Below, in pieces: positions 9,435-18,330 of a DNA stretch of 64,000 nucleotides (positions are counted from its first letter, which is position 1; each line of letters begins with the position of its first letter). The position numbers and the translations under genes are program-made. The notes beneath the pieces were generated by a model, which was not told the DNA's origin, did not search any database, and worked only from the letters and a program-made list of their open reading frames with translations. This DNA is from Verrucomicrobiota bacterium (GTDB taxonomy: Bacteria; Verrucomicrobiota; Verrucomicrobiia; Limisphaerales; UBA1319): contig JAKLFB010000009.1 of the NCBI GenBank assembly GCA_022711435.1, positions 96,169 to 160,168 on the forward strand, written 5' to 3'.

Positions 9435-9479
9435 GCAAGAGGCTCGTCCTCGCCGGGCCTGTTCCGGCCCGCATCCGGA

Positions 9480-9782
9480 TCAATACCGGCTGGGGCGGCG
9501 CCCACCACCGAAGCCGCCGCCGCTGGGGCGGGCCTCGCGGGGACGAGCTTCATTGACGGTCAGGGCGCGGCCCTTGAACTCCTTGCCGTTGAGGGCCTGG
9601 ATCGCCGCGTCCGCGGCTTCCTTGGTGGCCATGGTGACAAAAGCGAATCCGCGCGACTTGCCCGTCGCGCGGTCCTGCATGAGGTTGACTTCGGCCACAG
9701 GGCCGTGTTGCGCGAAAAGATCCTGAAGATCGTTCTCGATGGTATCGAAGGCCAGGTTGCCCACGTACAGTTTCGTATTCAT
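9480..9782 (-). CDS. RNA-binding protein with one RRM domain
   Basis: 100 residues. RNP2 is 'KLYVGNLAF' and RNP1 is '[10 protein letters not shown]', with the typical RRM spacing and a glycine/arginine-rich tail ('[13 protein letters not shown]'). Small stand-alone RRM proteins of this form are often cold- or stress-induced RNA chaperones in bacteria. It lies 45 bases upstream of infC on the same strand. The roughly 220-base gap upstream, before the Gfo/Idh gene end, holds no gene that I can see and probably carries its promoter. Confidence 0.9.
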   Translation of the reverse strand: MNTKLYVGNLAFDTIENDLQDLFAQHGPVAEVNLMQDRATGKSRGFAFVTMATKEAADAAIQALNGKEFKGRALTVNEARPREARPSGGGFGGGRRPSRY

Positions 9783-10001
9783 TATGCTATTTGTGCTCAG
9801 ACGATCTGCTATTTCCAGGCTGTTCCCGGGAATCGGGTTTCAAATCATCATTGAAGCACGTTCAACTGAAGATCCACCAGGACTTGAAATCGACTAGCGT
9901 CTAACGCGCCTCCACCATACGTGGATTCGAGCGAAGCGCAAATACAATTTTGAAAATCTGCTTATGGCGGGCAGGGCCAGGCGCGTCCCCCCGGGGGGGG
10001 G

Positions 10002-11330
10002 TCAGGCCCGGCGCGAGGGCCGGTCCCGGAGCCGATTGGCGGCATCGTGATTGACGAACTGCTCGCGCTGGGGATCCCAAACCAGCTTCTCGCCCAACTG
10101 GATGGCGATCAGTCCGAGATGGCACATCGTGTTGGTCCGGTGGCCGATCTCGGCCGGGATCAGCGGCGGGGTGCGGCGCCGGACCGACTGGATGAAATCG
10201 GCCTTCTCGTTGAGCAGGGGCAGGCGCAGATCGTTCGGCCCGAACGGCTCTTCGAGGATCGATTTCGGCTCGGCCCGGATGCCTTGGTTCCAGACCGCCT
10301 CGATCCAGCCGTCGTCGCCTTCGAACCGAACGGCGGGGCGGCCGGTCAGCCGATACTCGAGCTGGACGCCGTCTGCATAGCGGTAGGTCACGGCGAACTC
10401 CTTCAGGACGTTGGACAAGCCGCCCGGTGGATGGAACTCGCCGCGGCCATCGATTTCCACCGGCCCGGTCAGCTCGCTGTGGTGCCCCCACTGGACGATG
10501 TCGAGCAGGTGCGCGCCCCAGTTGCTGATGATGCCGTCGCAGTAATCCTGAACGATCATCCAGCCCGGGCGGGCCTTGAGGTTATGGCGGGTGTGGACGC
10601 GTTTTTCGGTGTAAGGCGCCTCGGGCGCCGGCCCGAGCCAGCGGGCGTAATCGAGCTCGTTGGGCACGGGCATGACCGGCTGGGCGGGCACTGGGTCCGC
10701 CTCTTTGGGGACCTCGGCGGCGATGCGCCGGACGCGGCCGATCCGGCCGTTCCGGACGCACTCGCACAGCCGCCGGAACTCGCCGGAGAACCGGACCTCG
10801 GTGTCGGTGCGGAAGATCCGGTTATATTGGGTCATGGTGTCGCTGATGGCGCGGCCCTGGGCGATCGAGAGGGAGATAGGCTTTTCGAGGGCGACGTCCT
10901 TGCCGGCGCGCGCGGCTTCGATTGCCATGGCGGCGTGCCAGTGGTCGGGCGTCGAGATCATCACGGCGTCGACGTCGGCGCGGCCCAGGACCTCGCGGAA
11001 ATCCCGGGTGATCTGGCAGCCGCGGTAGGAGCCGCCTGAGGCCTGGGCGGCGTAGTAATCCTCGACGCGCTTGCGTCCCTGCTCGGCGCGCCAGGCGTCC
11101 ACGTCGCAGATGGCGACCACCTGGGTGTAAGGCGAAGCCAGGAAAGGGAGCAGGTTGGCGTGATAAGCCTGCCGGCCCATGCCGATCATGCCGATCGCAA
11201 TCCGTTCGCCCGGCGCGGCGCGGCCGGCTGCGCCCATCACCCCGCGAGGCGCCCAGATCAGTCCGGCCCACGCCGCAGCGCCGGCTCGCATGCTGTCCCG
11301 GAGAAAACGTCGACGGTTGAGGGTATTCAT
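10002..11330 (-). CDS. Tat-exported Gfo/Idh/MocA-family oxidoreductase
   Basis: 442 residues. The N terminus has a twin-arginine signal ('NRRRFLRDSMRAGAAAWAGL'). A Rossmann NAD-binding segment follows ('IAIGMIGMGRQAYHANLL', 'VVAICDVD'), then 'ADVDAVMISTPDHWHAAMAI' and the EKP motif ('GKDVALEKPISLS') with the family's catalytic lysine. The C-terminal part ('DYCDGIISNWGAHLLDIVQW') is typical of the secreted sugar-oxidoreductase branch abundant in Planctomycetes and Verrucomicrobia. It probably oxidises or reduces a sugar outside the cytoplasm; the substrate is unknown. Two further exported enzymes follow upstream on the same strand, but spacing does not prove one operon. Confidence 0.88.
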   Translation of the reverse strand: MNTLNRRRFLRDSMRAGAAAWAGLIWAPRGVMGAAGRAAPGERIAIGMIGMGRQAYHANLLPFLASPYTQVVAICDVDAWRAEQGRKRVEDYYAAQASGGSYRGCQITRDFREVLGRADVDAVMISTPDHWHAAMAIEAARAGKDVALEKPISLSIAQGRAISDTMTQYNRIFRTDTEVRFSGEFRRLCECVRNGRIGRVRRIAAEVPKEADPVPAQPVMPVPNELDYARWLGPAPEAPYTEKRVHTRHNLKARPGWMIVQDYCDGIISNWGAHLLDIVQWGHHSELTGPVEIDGRGEFHPPGGLSNVLKEFAVTYRYADGVQLEYRLTGRPAVRFEGDDGWIEAVWNQGIRAEPKSILEEPFGPNDLRLPLLNEKADFIQSVRRRTPPLIPAEIGHRTNTMCHLGLIAIQLGEKLVWDPQREQFVNHDAANRLRDRPSRRA

Positions 11331-11496
11331 CGGCTTCTGAACTAACCGGATCGAATCGGCCGGTCAAGGGGATTGGGCCGGAAGCGGCGCCATTCAATGG
11401 GCGGTGCGATCGCCTGCCGGGCCCACGAGCGTGGGCCTCCTGGCCCGCAGGTCCTGTCGACTGAACCAGAAGCGATGATCTAATCCCGGGCCGCGA

Positions 11497-13638
11497 CTAT
11501 GGCCCGCGCCATCCAGAGGTCAGCGCTCCAAAGTCCGCAACAATCTCGAGACCGGGGATCCGACAGATCGCGCGATCGGATCTGATCTCGAACGAGATGG
11601 TTTCGGCCAGGGCAGCGGTCTGGGCTGCCGATCGGTTCAGGCAGGTCACGATGCACGACCAGTCCGGGCCGGCCGATGGGGCCGCATCAGGATCTCCCGC
11701 CAGGCTGAGCCATTCCTGGAGCTGGGGGACGCGGCCCGCGCCGCCGGTCTCGTCGTGAAATCGAATGACATTGGGCCGGCCCGCCTGGCGCCGAATCACA
11801 TAGCCGATCCGGTCATCGACGTTCAGCCAGTCGCTCGGGATGGCGCGAACAGCCTGGGTCCCGCCCGTGCCCACGGCCAACATTGTCCCGAAGCGGCCAT
11901 GGAGTTGGCGCGTGTTTTGGCCCAGGGGATACTCGAGTCCGATCACGCCCGTTTCGCGAGGGGGCAGGCGGTCGCCGGAAGGAGCGGTCCATCGTTCGAT
12001 ATAGATCTGCCAATCGCCGGGCGGGGAGATGCAGGCGAACTCATGGCACAGATCGCCCGGCTGCCGGATCAGCCGCCCGATCACGCTGAATCCGCCAGGC
12101 CGCTCGACGGGGCAAACGACATCGAGCCGGGCGTTCTTGGACGAGCTGTCGCGGCCGTCGACAAGGCCGAGGTAGGAGGCAAAGTGCGGCCAGACGACCC
12201 AGTTGCCGTTCTCGGGCATGGCCAGGGCCATTCGCTTCGGCCCCCAGGCGAAGGAACTGAACTTGGTCGGCGTGCGGTGGAGGATGGCCTGGGCGAACTT
12301 CAGGCTGGCGACGCCGCTGGCGCTGCGATTGAACTGCTCGGCAGTGACGGGCTCCGCGCCCGGCCCCCGCAGCGCGTGCGCCACAAAGCAGGCGATCAGC
12401 CGCGCCGCGGCGAACCCGCCGAACTCGAGGTCGCGGCGGACGTTATAGAAGCCGCCTTCGGCCTGCTGCATGCGAGAAAGCGTGTCGAGCGCAACCTGCT
12501 CGAGATAGGCGGCGGCGCCATCGTTGTGCAGCAAGCTCAGGCCGGCGTAGAGGAGCACGTCTTCGTTCTGCGTGTGCACGACCTTCCAATCGTTGCCGCC
12601 GAAATAGATGGGCGCTCCCTCCCAATCCATGCATCGGAGCAGCACCCCCCAGCTGTCGGGGACATGGTGCAGGCAGGCCTTGGGCACTGGACGCTCGCCC
12701 GCCAGATAGTGGGTGGCGCATTCGATCAGCTCCCCCATGGTGAGTTTTAAGTAGCCGACGTGAACCAGCCCGTGATTTTCGACCGTGAAGTCCGGATGCG
12801 CATTGACGGTGGCGACCCAGCGATTCACGGGCCGGCCGTCGTCGCCCGGCGTGTCGTCCTGTTGGTCGGCAGCGACGGAGATCGAGTTGTACATGTAGCG
12901 CTTGGCGGCTTCGTCCCATCGGGAGGCGCGGGGGTGGGCCGGCATCATGTTGCAGGCCAGGCTGAGGGCCATGGCGTTCCACGCATTCTCCTCGGCGCCG
13001 GTGTTGCCGAACTCGCTGTTTCGGGGATCTTGCCGGAGAAAACGATCGGCCTCGTGCTCGACCATTCTGGCGGCGGCCAGCTGGAGCGGCGGATCGAGCC
13101 GGGGCCAGGCGATCCATGCGCCCAGCCCGGCGGAGCGCGCCCACATCGCAGATTGCCATTGGCCGCCCCAGGGCTTTCCGTTCACGCATCGGCCCCCGCC
13201 GCTCACATGGGCTTGAGTCAGGTATCGCAGGGCCGCGGCACAATGCTCGAGCAACGCCAGCCGCCGGCGGGTCTCGGGCATCCATGGCTGGCCCGACGCC
13301 TCGGAGAGAAACGCGTTGACCAGAACCGCATACGCGATAGGCCGGACCTCGTCCTCGGTGTGGCCGCCGAGCCCATAGTAGCCCCATCCAGGATGGCCGG
13401 GAACCGGGCGAAAATGGGTCGCCACGACATCGCCCCAGGCACGAATCGAGGCGGCATAGCCATCGAGGAGCTTCTGGTTGCGCGGGGACGAACTGCGCGG
13501 CGACAATGCCGCTGGGGGAAAAGGCCTGACGGCAGCCCGAAGATCGCCATCCGCCACCGGGATCTCCGGCATCGCCGCGGCGGCCGTTTCCCGCGCGGCT
13601 GCAAAAACCAGCAGCAGAGGGAGAATTCCCCGAGTCAA
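11497..13638 (-). CDS. Large exported protein of unknown function, alpha/alpha-toroid-like
   Basis: I do not recognise a defined family. The TTG at 13638 is chosen because it opens a plausible signal peptide ('LTRGILPLLLVFAAARETAAA'); the frame is open to 13782. The first 450 residues are rich in helices with tryptophans ('GHPGWGYYGLGGHTEDE', 'EFGNTGAEENAWNAMAL', 'TVENHGLVHVGYLKL', 'DWEGAPIYFGGNDW'), as in heparinase- or lyase-like toroids. The last 300 look like beta-sandwich ('FHDETGGAGRVPQLQEWL'). A polysaccharide lyase or glycoside hydrolase role is inference from this shape and from the neighbouring exported sugar enzymes. Confidence 0.55.
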   Translation of the reverse strand: MTRGILPLLLVFAAARETAAAAMPEIPVADGDLRAAVRPFPPAALSPRSSSPRNQKLLDGYAASIRAWGDVVATHFRPVPGHPGWGYYGLGGHTEDEVRPIAYAVLVNAFLSEASGQPWMPETRRRLALLEHCAAALRYLTQAHVSGGGRCVNGKPWGGQWQSAMWARSAGLGAWIAWPRLDPPLQLAAARMVEHEADRFLRQDPRNSEFGNTGAEENAWNAMALSLACNMMPAHPRASRWDEAAKRYMYNSISVAADQQDDTPGDDGRPVNRWVATVNAHPDFTVENHGLVHVGYLKLTMGELIECATHYLAGERPVPKACLHHVPDSWGVLLRCMDWEGAPIYFGGNDWKVVHTQNEDVLLYAGLSLLHNDGAAAYLEQVALDTLSRMQQAEGGFYNVRRDLEFGGFAAARLIACFVAHALRGPGAEPVTAEQFNRSASGVASLKFAQAILHRTPTKFSSFAWGPKRMALAMPENGNWVVWPHFASYLGLVDGRDSSSKNARLDVVCPVERPGGFSVIGRLIRQPGDLCHEFACISPPGDWQIYIERWTAPSGDRLPPRETGVIGLEYPLGQNTRQLHGRFGTMLAVGTGGTQAVRAIPSDWLNVDDRIGYVIRRQAGRPNVIRFHDETGGAGRVPQLQEWLSLAGDPDAAPSAGPDWSCIVTCLNRSAAQTAALAETISFEIRSDRAICRIPGLEIVADFGALTSGWRGP

Positions 13639-13818
13639 GGCTCGCGCGCTGAGCCCGTGAACCGCGGTACCCCGGTCTCTCCGCCCTCTTCCCCGCCATC
13701 CGCAGAGGAGAGGGCGGCCGAAAGCCGGGAGATGGGGATGTTCATCGGGCTCCCCCCGTCCAAGTTCGCGCTGTGAGGGCATGAGCCGAGCGCCCGCGTG
13801 AGGAGGCGGATCCCGCTG

Positions 13819-14880
13819 TTACGCCCACTCCTCGGGGCAGCCATGGATCGGGTGGTCGGGGTATGAGGAGTGGATCAGGCGCTGGGCGGTGGCGGCCATC
13901 TTCTCCTCGCGAGCGAAGATCGAGCCGCAACCTGCCGCCATCTCGCCGAGCTTGGCCAGTTCGGCCTTGCCGATGGAGCGATCGTCCTTGGCGGCCTCGA
14001 TGGCCAGATCCACCAGGTCCAGGAACGACGGGGGGATGCCGGCCACGACGTTTTTCTGGGACCAGGAAAACCGGAGAGAGAGCCTGACCTCATCGAGCCC
14101 TTCGGTGGTCCGGTACCACCACTTGCGCTTGCGCTCGGCATCGGCGGGCCATGCGCCGCGCGACAACGGTTTGATGGCAAGGACGGCGGCGCCCTGGGCC
14201 CCGGCCAGATCGAGGACATCTTTCCCGTATCCGAAATTCATGTATTCCACGAAGTTGATCGGGAACATGACGGTGTCGAACCGGAAGCCCTTCATCGCCT
14301 CGAGAGCGGCCTTGGTGGTGTGAGCGGAGAAGCCGATATATTTGATTTTGCCGGCCTTTTGGGCCTCGAGAATCGCCTCCATGGCGCCTCCGGGACCGAG
14401 GGCCTGCTTGACCTCGGCCACCGTCACAAGGTGGTGCAGCTGATAGAGGTCAAAATGGTCCGTCTTCAGCTCCTTGAGAGAGTTGTCGAGCTCGGCCCGG
14501 GCGCCTTCCTTGTCGCGTTTCTTGGTCTTGCAGGAGAGGAAATACTGGCCGCGATCGATCCCCTGGAGCCCGATGCCCATGCGCGTTTCGCACGTGCCTT
14601 TGCCATAGGCGGGCGCGACATCGAAATAATTGACCCCTCGATCGAATGCACGGTGCAATCCGGCGGTGCCCTCCTCCTGGGAGCAGTTCGCCAGCGCGAG
14701 GCCGGGGAATCCGACGATCGAGAGCTTCGCGCCCGTGCGTCCGAGGGTCCGCCGCGGCAATCCCTGCACCTTGTCGGCAGTCGGAGGCGGCTGGCTTTCG
14801 GCCAGGATCCGTTCGAGGGAGAGGGCGTATCCACCCGCAGTGGCAGCGCCAACAGTCTTGAGAAAGGTTCGGCGTTTCAT
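13819..14880 (-). CDS. Tat-exported aldo/keto reductase
   Basis: 353 residues. A twin-arginine-type leader ('MKRRTFLKTVGAATAGGYAL') precedes an aldo/keto reductase barrel: 'RRTLGRTGAKLSIVGFPG', 'VNYFDVAPAYGKG' (catalytic Asp and Tyr), 'FLSCKTKKRDKEGA' (Lys) and 'FDLYQLHHL' (His). The C terminus has a short Cys-containing end ('HGCPEEWA'). These secreted AKRs are common beside Gfo/Idh enzymes in this phylum and probably act on sugars or quinones with NADPH (family inference). The 170 bases upstream contain no gene. Confidence 0.88.
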   Translation of the reverse strand: MKRRTFLKTVGAATAGGYALSLERILAESQPPPTADKVQGLPRRTLGRTGAKLSIVGFPGLALANCSQEEGTAGLHRAFDRGVNYFDVAPAYGKGTCETRMGIGLQGIDRGQYFLSCKTKKRDKEGARAELDNSLKELKTDHFDLYQLHHLVTVAEVKQALGPGGAMEAILEAQKAGKIKYIGFSAHTTKAALEAMKGFRFDTVMFPINFVEYMNFGYGKDVLDLAGAQGAAVLAIKPLSRGAWPADAERKRKWWYRTTEGLDEVRLSLRFSWSQKNVVAGIPPSFLDLVDLAIEAAKDDRSIGKAELAKLGEMAAGCGSIFAREEKMAATAQRLIHSSYPDHPIHGCPEEWA

Positions 14881-15052
14881 AGGGAAGGCATTATTACGTT
14901 CTGGCGGGTCTTACCTACCACGCTTCTCCGGGAACGTCCAGCACGTTCGCGGCAGCCGTCTCGATCGGGCGCGACAGCGGGCAGGTTGCGAGAGTGCGTT
15001 GGGGGTCGAGGTGGGCTGTCCTTGGATGGCCTCGACGCCGGGGATGCATCCG

Positions 15053-16495
15053 CTACCAGGCGCCGCGCAGGAGCGTGGCAGCAACCAAAGCGATGCCGGC
15101 GTACCTGGCGCCGCGCGACATCGAGGTCCCGAGCCCCTCCCGGCCGGCGGCCGACACTTCGCCCAGCACACCGCCGACCAGCGCGACGCATCCGAGCAGG
15201 AAGCCGGCGAGATCCTGGTGATATTTCAAGGAGAGGAGCAGGCCGAGGGCGGTAATGCTCGCCGCCGAGCCGGCGAAGGCAGCCCAGCGCGCCCCTCGAA
15301 GCCGGGCGGCGGCCGCTCGGCGGCTCAGATGCCATGGGTCCAGCCTTGGAACCGGCGGCGGCATGGGCAGTCCGGCCTGGGATTCGCCGGGGATTTGAAT
15401 CGCGCCGGCGCGGGGCTTGGGACGCCGGAGGTGGTGTCCTTTGCGGACGGCCTCGAGGGAGGGGAAGGGATCGCGGCCGCCGAGGAGCTGGGCGCGCGCG
15501 CACCACGGGCAGCTCTTGAGATGGTTGCTATAGAAGTGCTGGTTGTTGAACCAGCAGACCACGAGGGCGCTCTCGGCCTCCTCGAGCGCCCGCTGCCAGC
15601 TGGCGGCGTCCGGCCGCTCCCGGGGATCGCGGTGGCCGTCTCGAAAGCAGCGCCCGAAGTGCTGCTGAAGAGCCGGATGCAGCACCTCGAAAGGCGGCGC
15701 AGCGGGTTTGGGCTCGAAGAGCGGCGGAGGCGGATCGTCGTAAGGGAAGTGGCCGGCGGCAATCCGCTGCTCGATCGTGGGCGGCTCGCCGCGCCCGCGG
15801 TAGGCGCCCGCAAACGGATGCGTGCCCTCCATCAGCAGATGGAACAGGACAATCCCCAGGCCGAAGAGGTCATGGACCGGCTCGCGGTTGACCAGGGCGA
15901 ACCGCTGGCCCTGCAGCTCCGGAGGCGTGAACTCGGGCTTGCCAACCCGGCAGCGATAGAGCGTTCCACCCGAGGCGTCCCAGACCTGGAACGAATCGGT
16001 GTCGACCAGCGTGACCAGCGCCTTCTCCGACACCAGGATGTTGGATTCGTTGAGGTCGCCCACCACGTAGCCCCGCTCATGAAGGGCCCGGATCGCCGTC
16101 GCCAGGTTTCGGCCCGTGCGCAGCAGATAATAGAAGTTGAACAGCGGACATCTCTGGCGGCGGGACTTGGGATTGTAAAAGTCGATGATGGGGCGCATGC
16201 CCTGGACGCGCGCCATGAGAAACCCGACGCAGCGCGGGGACCGGTCCCGGCTCAAGAGCCGGTCGAGGGGCCAGGCGATCGAGATGTGGCTGTGGCCGGC
16301 CATGGGATCGACCGGCGGATTGGCGATCATCACCTCGACCTTGCGGGCGCGCTCAGCCGTGGGCCGATGCCAGATCTTGGCCGCCAGCGCGGGATCGGCG
16401 GCAAACCCGTAGATGCGGGCTTCGCCACCCGATCCCAGCCGGTTGGATTCGTCCAGGGATACAATCTCGCCGGTCGACTGGCGTTGGACGTGCAT
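15053..16495 (-). CDS. Membrane-anchored protein kinase-like protein of the TerY-P triad
   Basis: 480 residues. A divergent kinase fold: glycine loop 'RLGSGGEARIYG', ATP lysine K40 ('LAAKIWH'), catalytic loop 'VVGDLNESNILV', metal-binding 'VDTDSFQ' in place of DFG, and 'EFTPPELQG'. A CxxC pair ('CPWCARAQLLGG') and proline-rich linker follow. Two hydrophobic segments near the end (about 400-420 and 425-445) suggest membrane attachment. It matches the kinase seen with PP2C and vWA proteins in the TerY-phosphorylation triad. It lies 24 bases after the PP2C gene. Substrates are unknown; neighbours suggest it is reversed by the phosphatase and scaffolded by the vWA protein. Confidence 0.8.
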   Translation of the reverse strand: MHVQRQSTGEIVSLDESNRLGSGGEARIYGFAADPALAAKIWHRPTAERARKVEVMIANPPVDPMAGHSHISIAWPLDRLLSRDRSPRCVGFLMARVQGMRPIIDFYNPKSRRQRCPLFNFYYLLRTGRNLATAIRALHERGYVVGDLNESNILVSEKALVTLVDTDSFQVWDASGGTLYRCRVGKPEFTPPELQGQRFALVNREPVHDLFGLGIVLFHLLMEGTHPFAGAYRGRGEPPTIEQRIAAGHFPYDDPPPPLFEPKPAAPPFEVLHPALQQHFGRCFRDGHRDPRERPDAASWQRALEEAESALVVCWFNNQHFYSNHLKSCPWCARAQLLGGRDPFPSLEAVRKGHHLRRPKPRAGAIQIPGESQAGLPMPPPVPRLDPWHLSRRAAAARLRGARWAAFAGSAASITALGLLLSLKYHQDLAGFLLGCVALVGGVLGEVSAAGREGLGTSMSRGARYAGIALVAATLLRGAW

Positions 16496-16519
16496 GGGCG
16501 CCCGCGGTCTTCTGCGCGT

Positions 16520-17314
16520 TCAGTCCGTTCGCAAGGCCAGGACCAGGGTCAGGTCATCATCGGCGCGCTCGGTCAGCCTGGGCGATTCGAGGAAGGCGGC
16601 CAACTGCTCCACCAGCGCCGTCGGATCGCCCGTCGCACGCGCGAACCGGAACAGCGGATCGAAAAACGGCTTGTGGGGCGTGCCCATCGGCATTCTCAGG
16701 GCCACCATCTGGAGGCCGTCGCTGAACATGGCGAGCTGCCGAACCCGGCCGGTTCGGCTCTGGGCATGGATCGAGTCCAGGGCGGAATCGGAGGTCAGGA
16801 AGACCGTTTCGTTGAGGTACTCGCCGGGCGGAGCCAGGCTCAGAGCGGCCCACTGGCCGTCCTCGTCCAGGATCACCACGCCGCCGTCCCCGACCTGGGC
16901 GGCGATGGCCCCCTGATGGGACACGACGGCGACGATGAGAGTGGTGGCGAGGTCGCGGGGCGGATCGCCGCGCCGGGCCGCCTCTTCGCACACCGCGGCG
17001 CGCCCGGCCGCCAGCGCGGAGCGAAGCCGCGATTCCCAGGCGTCCAATCCCGGCCAATGGCCGGGCACGGGCCCCGAACCCGCCAGCTCGCCGATGGCCG
17101 TGCGAACCGCCAGGTGGGCGCCGACCTCGCCGAACGGCGCGGATCCGGCGCCATCGGCCAGCGCCACCGCCAGGGCGTGCCCGGGGAGGATCTGCCAAAG
17201 GACTGCGTCCTGGCAAGGTTGTCCGGTGAGCCGGTGATGACGGCCGCGGACCGAGGCAGCCGCCACTCGCCAGCCCGGCTCCAAGGCCGCGCCGGGCGGC
17301 TTGCAAGCGCTCAT
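16520..17314 (-). CDS. PP2C-family protein phosphatase of the TerY-P triad
   Basis: 264 residues from the ATG at 17314, whose ATGA overlaps the stop of the vWA gene (a GTG at 17326 is the alternative). Metal-binding motifs of PP2C are visible: 'CQDAVLW' near the start, 'VALADGAGSAPFGEVGAHLA', 'AAQVGDGGVVIL', 'AMFSDGLQMVAL' and 'ADDDLTLVLAL'. It should remove phosphate from Ser/Thr residues, probably on the partner kinase or its targets. It sits in the middle of a three-gene operon. Confidence 0.88.
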   Translation of the reverse strand: MSACKPPGAALEPGWRVAAASVRGRHHRLTGQPCQDAVLWQILPGHALAVALADGAGSAPFGEVGAHLAVRTAIGELAGSGPVPGHWPGLDAWESRLRSALAAGRAAVCEEAARRGDPPRDLATTLIVAVVSHQGAIAAQVGDGGVVILDEDGQWAALSLAPPGEYLNETVFLTSDSALDSIHAQSRTGRVRQLAMFSDGLQMVALRMPMGTPHKPFFDPLFRFARATGDPTALVEQLAAFLESPRLTERADDDLTLVLALRTD

Positions 17315-18027
17315 ATGGTGCCCCACCCTGGCGGGGGCAGGGCCACTTGCTCATCCGGCCTAGATTGAGCCACCGCCTCCATGCTCCGGGAGAGCCAGAC
17401 GAACATCTCGATGAAGTTCAGGCCCACCAGCTTGACTGGCGTTCGAACGACGATCTCGCGGAGGCGTTCCATGTTGGCGTTTTCGACGCCGACGGCGAAG
17501 AACGCGACCCGTTTGTTGGCCTCGTCGGCCTGGAGGCGCTGGGCGGCCTGCCGCACGATATGGTCGGGCTCGCCCTGGGGCTCGCCGTCGGTGATCATAA
17601 ACACCCATGGGCGATAGTAAGCGACACCGTTCGCGCGGTACTGCGCCTTGCGCGCCTGGAGCAGGTCAAGGGCCTTCTGGATCCCGCCGCCCATGAACGT
17701 CTGCCCTTGTGCCGCCAGCACCGGCGGCTCGAGCTGGTCGGCAGTCACGAAGTCCTGGATCACTTTGACTTCGTTGTCGAAGGAGACGATGGCCACCTCG
17801 ACCCGCCTCGAGGCCAGCGGATCCTTGGCCAGGTTTTCCCGGAACGTCTGCAGCCCGCGGTTGAGCGCCTCGATCGCCTCGCCCTTCATCGAGCCGGACG
17901 TGTCCAGCAACAGAACGCACGGGCACCGGGGCTCCGGGTTTTCTGCAAACTCAACAGCTTCTTCCAGTCGCGTAGGCTCGCCCATAATCACCGCCTGGTT
18001 CGTGAGGTCTTCCGAAATCCCCGCCAT
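17311..18027 (-). CDS. TerY-like von Willebrand factor A protein
   Basis: 238 residues. The MIDAS metal site is complete: D42-T-S-G-S ('LLLDTSGSM'), the threonine in 'AQGQTFMGGG' and 'MITDGEPQGEPD'. The family is the cytosolic TerY-type vWA found with a PP2C phosphatase and a kinase (TerY-phosphorylation triad), linked to chemical-stress and phage-defence islands. It is the first gene of the operon. An intrinsic terminator and possible leader RNA lie immediately upstream, suggesting attenuation control. No TerC/TerD genes are in the window. Confidence 0.88.
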   Translation of the reverse strand: MAGISEDLTNQAVIMGEPTRLEEAVEFAENPEPRCPCVLLLDTSGSMKGEAIEALNRGLQTFRENLAKDPLASRRVEVAIVSFDNEVKVIQDFVTADQLEPPVLAAQGQTFMGGGIQKALDLLQARKAQYRANGVAYYRPWVFMITDGEPQGEPDHIVRQAAQRLQADEANKRVAFFAVGVENANMERLREIVVRTPVKLVGLNFIEMFVWLSRSMEAVAQSRPDEQVALPPPGWGTI

Positions 18028-18056
18028 CCTAAAACACGGGCGCGCCCGCCGACGAG

Positions 18057-18087
18057 AAAAAACGCCAGCTGGTTATCCCAGCTGGCG
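18057..18087 (-). terminator. Intrinsic terminator just upstream of the vWA gene
   Basis: On the minus strand a perfect 10-bp stem (CGCCAGCTGG, loop of five, complement) is followed at once by six T. It ends about 30 bases before the vWA start codon. No minus-strand gene lies upstream that it could serve, so it would act on the leader of the kinase/phosphatase/vWA operon or end a small RNA. Confidence 0.8.
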
Positions 18088-18175
18088 CCTCTCGAGAGCC
18101 CACGGAGGGAGGCTGCCGACCGTGGCATCCCCGAGAAAGGTGCGTGCACCGCCCCAGCCCGCTTCGCATCCCTCA
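18088..18175 (-). promoter_or_regulatory. Candidate structured leader RNA (possible riboswitch or small RNA)
   Basis: Read on the minus strand, GAGGGA (18169-18174) can pair with TCCCTC (18105-18110). This encloses two hairpins: GGTGC/GCACC (18139-18150) and TGCC/GGCA (18114-18127). The terminator at 18057-18087 follows directly. The order closing stem, two hairpins, terminator is that of many riboswitches and attenuators. I do not recognise a known class and no conservation can be checked here. Confidence 0.3.
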
Positions 18176-18330
18176 CACAATCAGGACAGACACCGCGGCT
18201 CGGCTGTTCAATCCGCGGCGGCAAAGACTGTCTCCTGACCCGGGCGCGACAGAGCTCTGTGGTTTTGCCGTTGCTCGGACGGGCCGGTTCCGGCTTGATC
18301 GCAGGCAGCGGTACCTGGCAAAAGGATCAC

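Noticed and set aside
14630..17368. Plus-strand open frame of 912 codons across the kinase and phosphatase genes
   Set aside because: Antisense shadow of three genes with complete catalytic motifs; no domain is recognisable in it.
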